Shown here in pieces: positions 6,398-6,473 of a DNA stretch of 6,473 nucleotides (the first letter of the stretch is position 1; every line of letters begins with the position of its first letter). Both the position numbers and the translations under genes were made by a program. Location of the stretch: positions 1 through 6,473 of the forward strand of contig JAJYOH010000359.1 in assembly GCA_021796315.1 (NCBI GenBank), written 5' to 3'. Source of the stretch: Chloroflexota bacterium. GTDB lineage: Bacteria > Chloroflexota > Anaerolineae > Anaerolineales > Villigracilaceae. The notes under the pieces are model-generated. The model ran no database searches. It saw only the letters and a program-made list of their open reading frames with translations, and was not told the origin of the DNA.

Positions 6398-6473
6398 CTT
6401 ATTTTGCGATCCGCAGTTTCAATCATCATGTCTTCCAGCGAAACTTGGATGCCTTTGATATTCTCGAAAATCA
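6398..6473 (-). other. Sequence upstream of the PIN gene, possible antitoxin end, frame unresolved
   Basis: VapC-type toxins normally follow an antitoxin gene, so its 3' end would be expected here. One minus frame starting at 6471 is open throughout (IFENIKGIQVSLEDMMIETA and on) and runs 49 bases into the PIN gene to a TAG in the CTAG junction. Another ends at TGA 6421-6419, 21 bases before the PIN ATG. The piece is too short to decide, and a plus-strand frame is also open. Confidence 0.25.

Overview
The window is a bacterial cell-surface polysaccharide (capsule, exopolysaccharide or O-antigen type) locus read on the minus strand, with a complete insertion sequence on its upstream side. Coding density is high, there are ATGA start/stop overlaps and the composition is mixed. 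The sequence holds no phylogenetic marker. The style of the initiating sugar transferase and the IS would fit an environmental bacterium, possibly Chloroflexota/Anaerolineae, but that is only an impression.

Layout, from high to low coordinates (the direction of transcription). (i) 6349-6473 holds the first 16 codons of a PIN-domain (VapC-like) gene, cut off by the IS. (ii) 4725-6348 is a 1624-bp IS701-like element with perfect 16-bp terminal inverted repeats, one DDE transposase gene and a plausible internal promoter. Its flanking tetranucleotides, TTAA and CTAG, both fit the YTAR pattern but are not identical, so the two sides probably did not come from one simple insertion. (iii) 4599-4724 is an open-frame remnant that ends in an ATGA overlap with the next gene. 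(iv) 3661-4602 is a GT2 rhamnosyltransferase-like gene. (v) 2517-3530 is a second GT2 gene of the WbbL-like type. (vi) 1408-2520 is a GT4/DUF1972 gene, overlapping the previous one by ATGA. (vii) 1147-1407 is a 261-bp gap with two hairpins. (viii) 1-1146 is the N-terminal 382 residues of a polyprenyl-phosphate sugar-1-phosphate transferase that runs off the window edge.

How the genes work together: the sugar transferase would load the first sugar phosphate onto undecaprenyl phosphate at the membrane. The three cytoplasmic glycosyltransferases would then extend the lipid-linked repeat unit. All three resemble families that include rhamnosyltransferases, so a rhamnose-containing glycan is a reasonable but unproven inference. 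No flippase, polymerase or dTDP-rhamnose synthesis gene is visible.

I see no clearly new biological system. The most informative features are the mismatched IS flanks, the PIN gene cut at the IS junction, and the possible IS-driven transcription of the glycosyltransferase genes.
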